6,654 nucleotides of DNA from a bacterium (GTDB lineage Bacteria > AUK180): positions 1-6,654 of the forward strand of contig JAGGYO010000091.1 in NCBI GenBank assembly GCA_021162505.1, in the 5' to 3' direction. Positions 6,524-6,654 of this stretch are shown here, piece after piece (position 1 is the stretch's first letter; each line of letters opens with the position of its first letter). A program made the translations under genes and the position numbers. The notes under the pieces are model-generated. The model ran no database searches and was not told the origin of the DNA. It saw nothing but the letters and a program-made list of their open reading frames with translations.

Positions 6524-6654
6524 TTATTGTTTTACAATACTGTAAACGCTTACAACTGCCACGGCAAGCTGTGATATTATCGTTGCTATATCTCTCAAAA
6601 TGGGGCCCCAATCCGTTTTTTGAACAAATTGCTCCGGTACAACGATTGCGTCAC
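6524..6654 (-). CDS. C-terminal end of an SLBB/OPX-type polysaccharide export protein (runs off the right edge)
   Basis: Reading in from the right edge on the minus strand, one frame is open for 42 codons and ends with TAA at 6526-6524. The product ends DAIVVPEQFVQKTDWGPILR followed by a hydrophobic helix and SIVKQ. A 'GD.I.VP' strand, then a tryptophan and a helix of the form 'lRDI..ii.Qla', is the usual end of SLBB-domain proteins of polysaccharide export systems. In well-studied Wza the C-terminal helix forms the outer-membrane pore; whether this hydrophobic helix does the same or is an inner-membrane anchor cannot be told from the fragment. It is the first gene of the minus-strand unit visible here, 13 nt upstream of the Wzz-like gene, which fits the usual OPX-PCP gene pairing. 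Only the last 42 residues can be seen, so the call rests on a short stretch plus context. Confidence 0.68.
   Translation of the reverse strand, partial: DAIVVPEQFVQKTDWGPILRDIATIISQLAVAVVSVYSIVKQ
6541..6554. promoter_or_regulatory. LacI-family-operator-like palindrome inside the OPX 3' end
   Basis: TGTAAACGCTTACA is symmetrical except for one base pair and fits the general LacI-family operator shape with a central CG, including the cre consensus TGWAANCGNTNWCA. It lies within the coding sequence for VSVY near the OPX C-terminus, about 30 nt upstream of the Wzz-like start. A regulator site here is possible but unproven; CcpA itself is not expected in an organism with an outer-membrane exporter. 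Confidence 0.2.

Noticed and set aside
1..6654. Insertion sequences, CRISPR arrays, tRNA or rRNA genes
   Set aside because: I saw no transposase motifs, terminal repeats, regularly spaced repeats or tRNA-like cloverleaf elements on either strand.

Overview
The window is strongly A+T-rich and holds most of the assembly and export core of a surface-polysaccharide (capsule, exopolysaccharide or O-antigen-like) locus. The organism is probably a Gram-negative-type bacterium, because the right edge carries the C-terminus of what looks like an SLBB/OPX outer-membrane polysaccharide export protein. Good Shine-Dalgarno sequences precede two genes (GGAGG and AGAAGGA), which argues against a typical Bacteroidota genome. 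I cannot fix the phylum from this sequence.

Right to left on the minus strand runs a tight, apparently single transcription unit. It contains the 3' end of an SLBB/OPX export protein (6524-6654, cut by the edge), a short Wzz-like chain-length regulator (5857-6510, TTG start), a Wzy polymerase / O-antigen-ligase family membrane protein (4386-5879), a GT-B glycosyltransferase (3410-4384) and a Wzx-type flippase (2155-3408). Junctions are 13 nt, a 23-nt overlap, 1 nt and 1 nt. By family knowledge these are the parts of the Wzx/Wzy-dependent pathway: the glycosyltransferase adds a sugar to a lipid-linked repeat, Wzx flips it, Wzy polymerises it under the control of the Wzz-like protein, and the OPX protein exports it.

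Facing this unit, on the plus strand, is a polysaccharide pyruvyl transferase (940-2163). It probably adds a ketal pyruvate to a sugar of the repeat unit. Its 3' end overlaps the flippase 3' end by 9 bp in a near-palindrome, so there is no room for a conventional terminator between the converging units.

The left end (1-707, minus) is the N-terminal 235 residues of a secreted protein I do not recognise. It reads open through the window edge. The 232-nt divergent intergenic region (708-939) holds promoter-like hexamers for both flanking genes and an A+T-rich inverted repeat.

There is no RNA gene, mobile element or CRISPR array that I can support. No initiating sugar-phosphate transferase, no tyrosine kinase and only one glycosyltransferase are present, so the locus must continue outside the window or depend on unlinked genes. 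I see no wholly new system. The least explained items are the secreted N-terminal protein, the unusually short Wzz-like protein and the histidine-rich loops of the polymerase/ligase.
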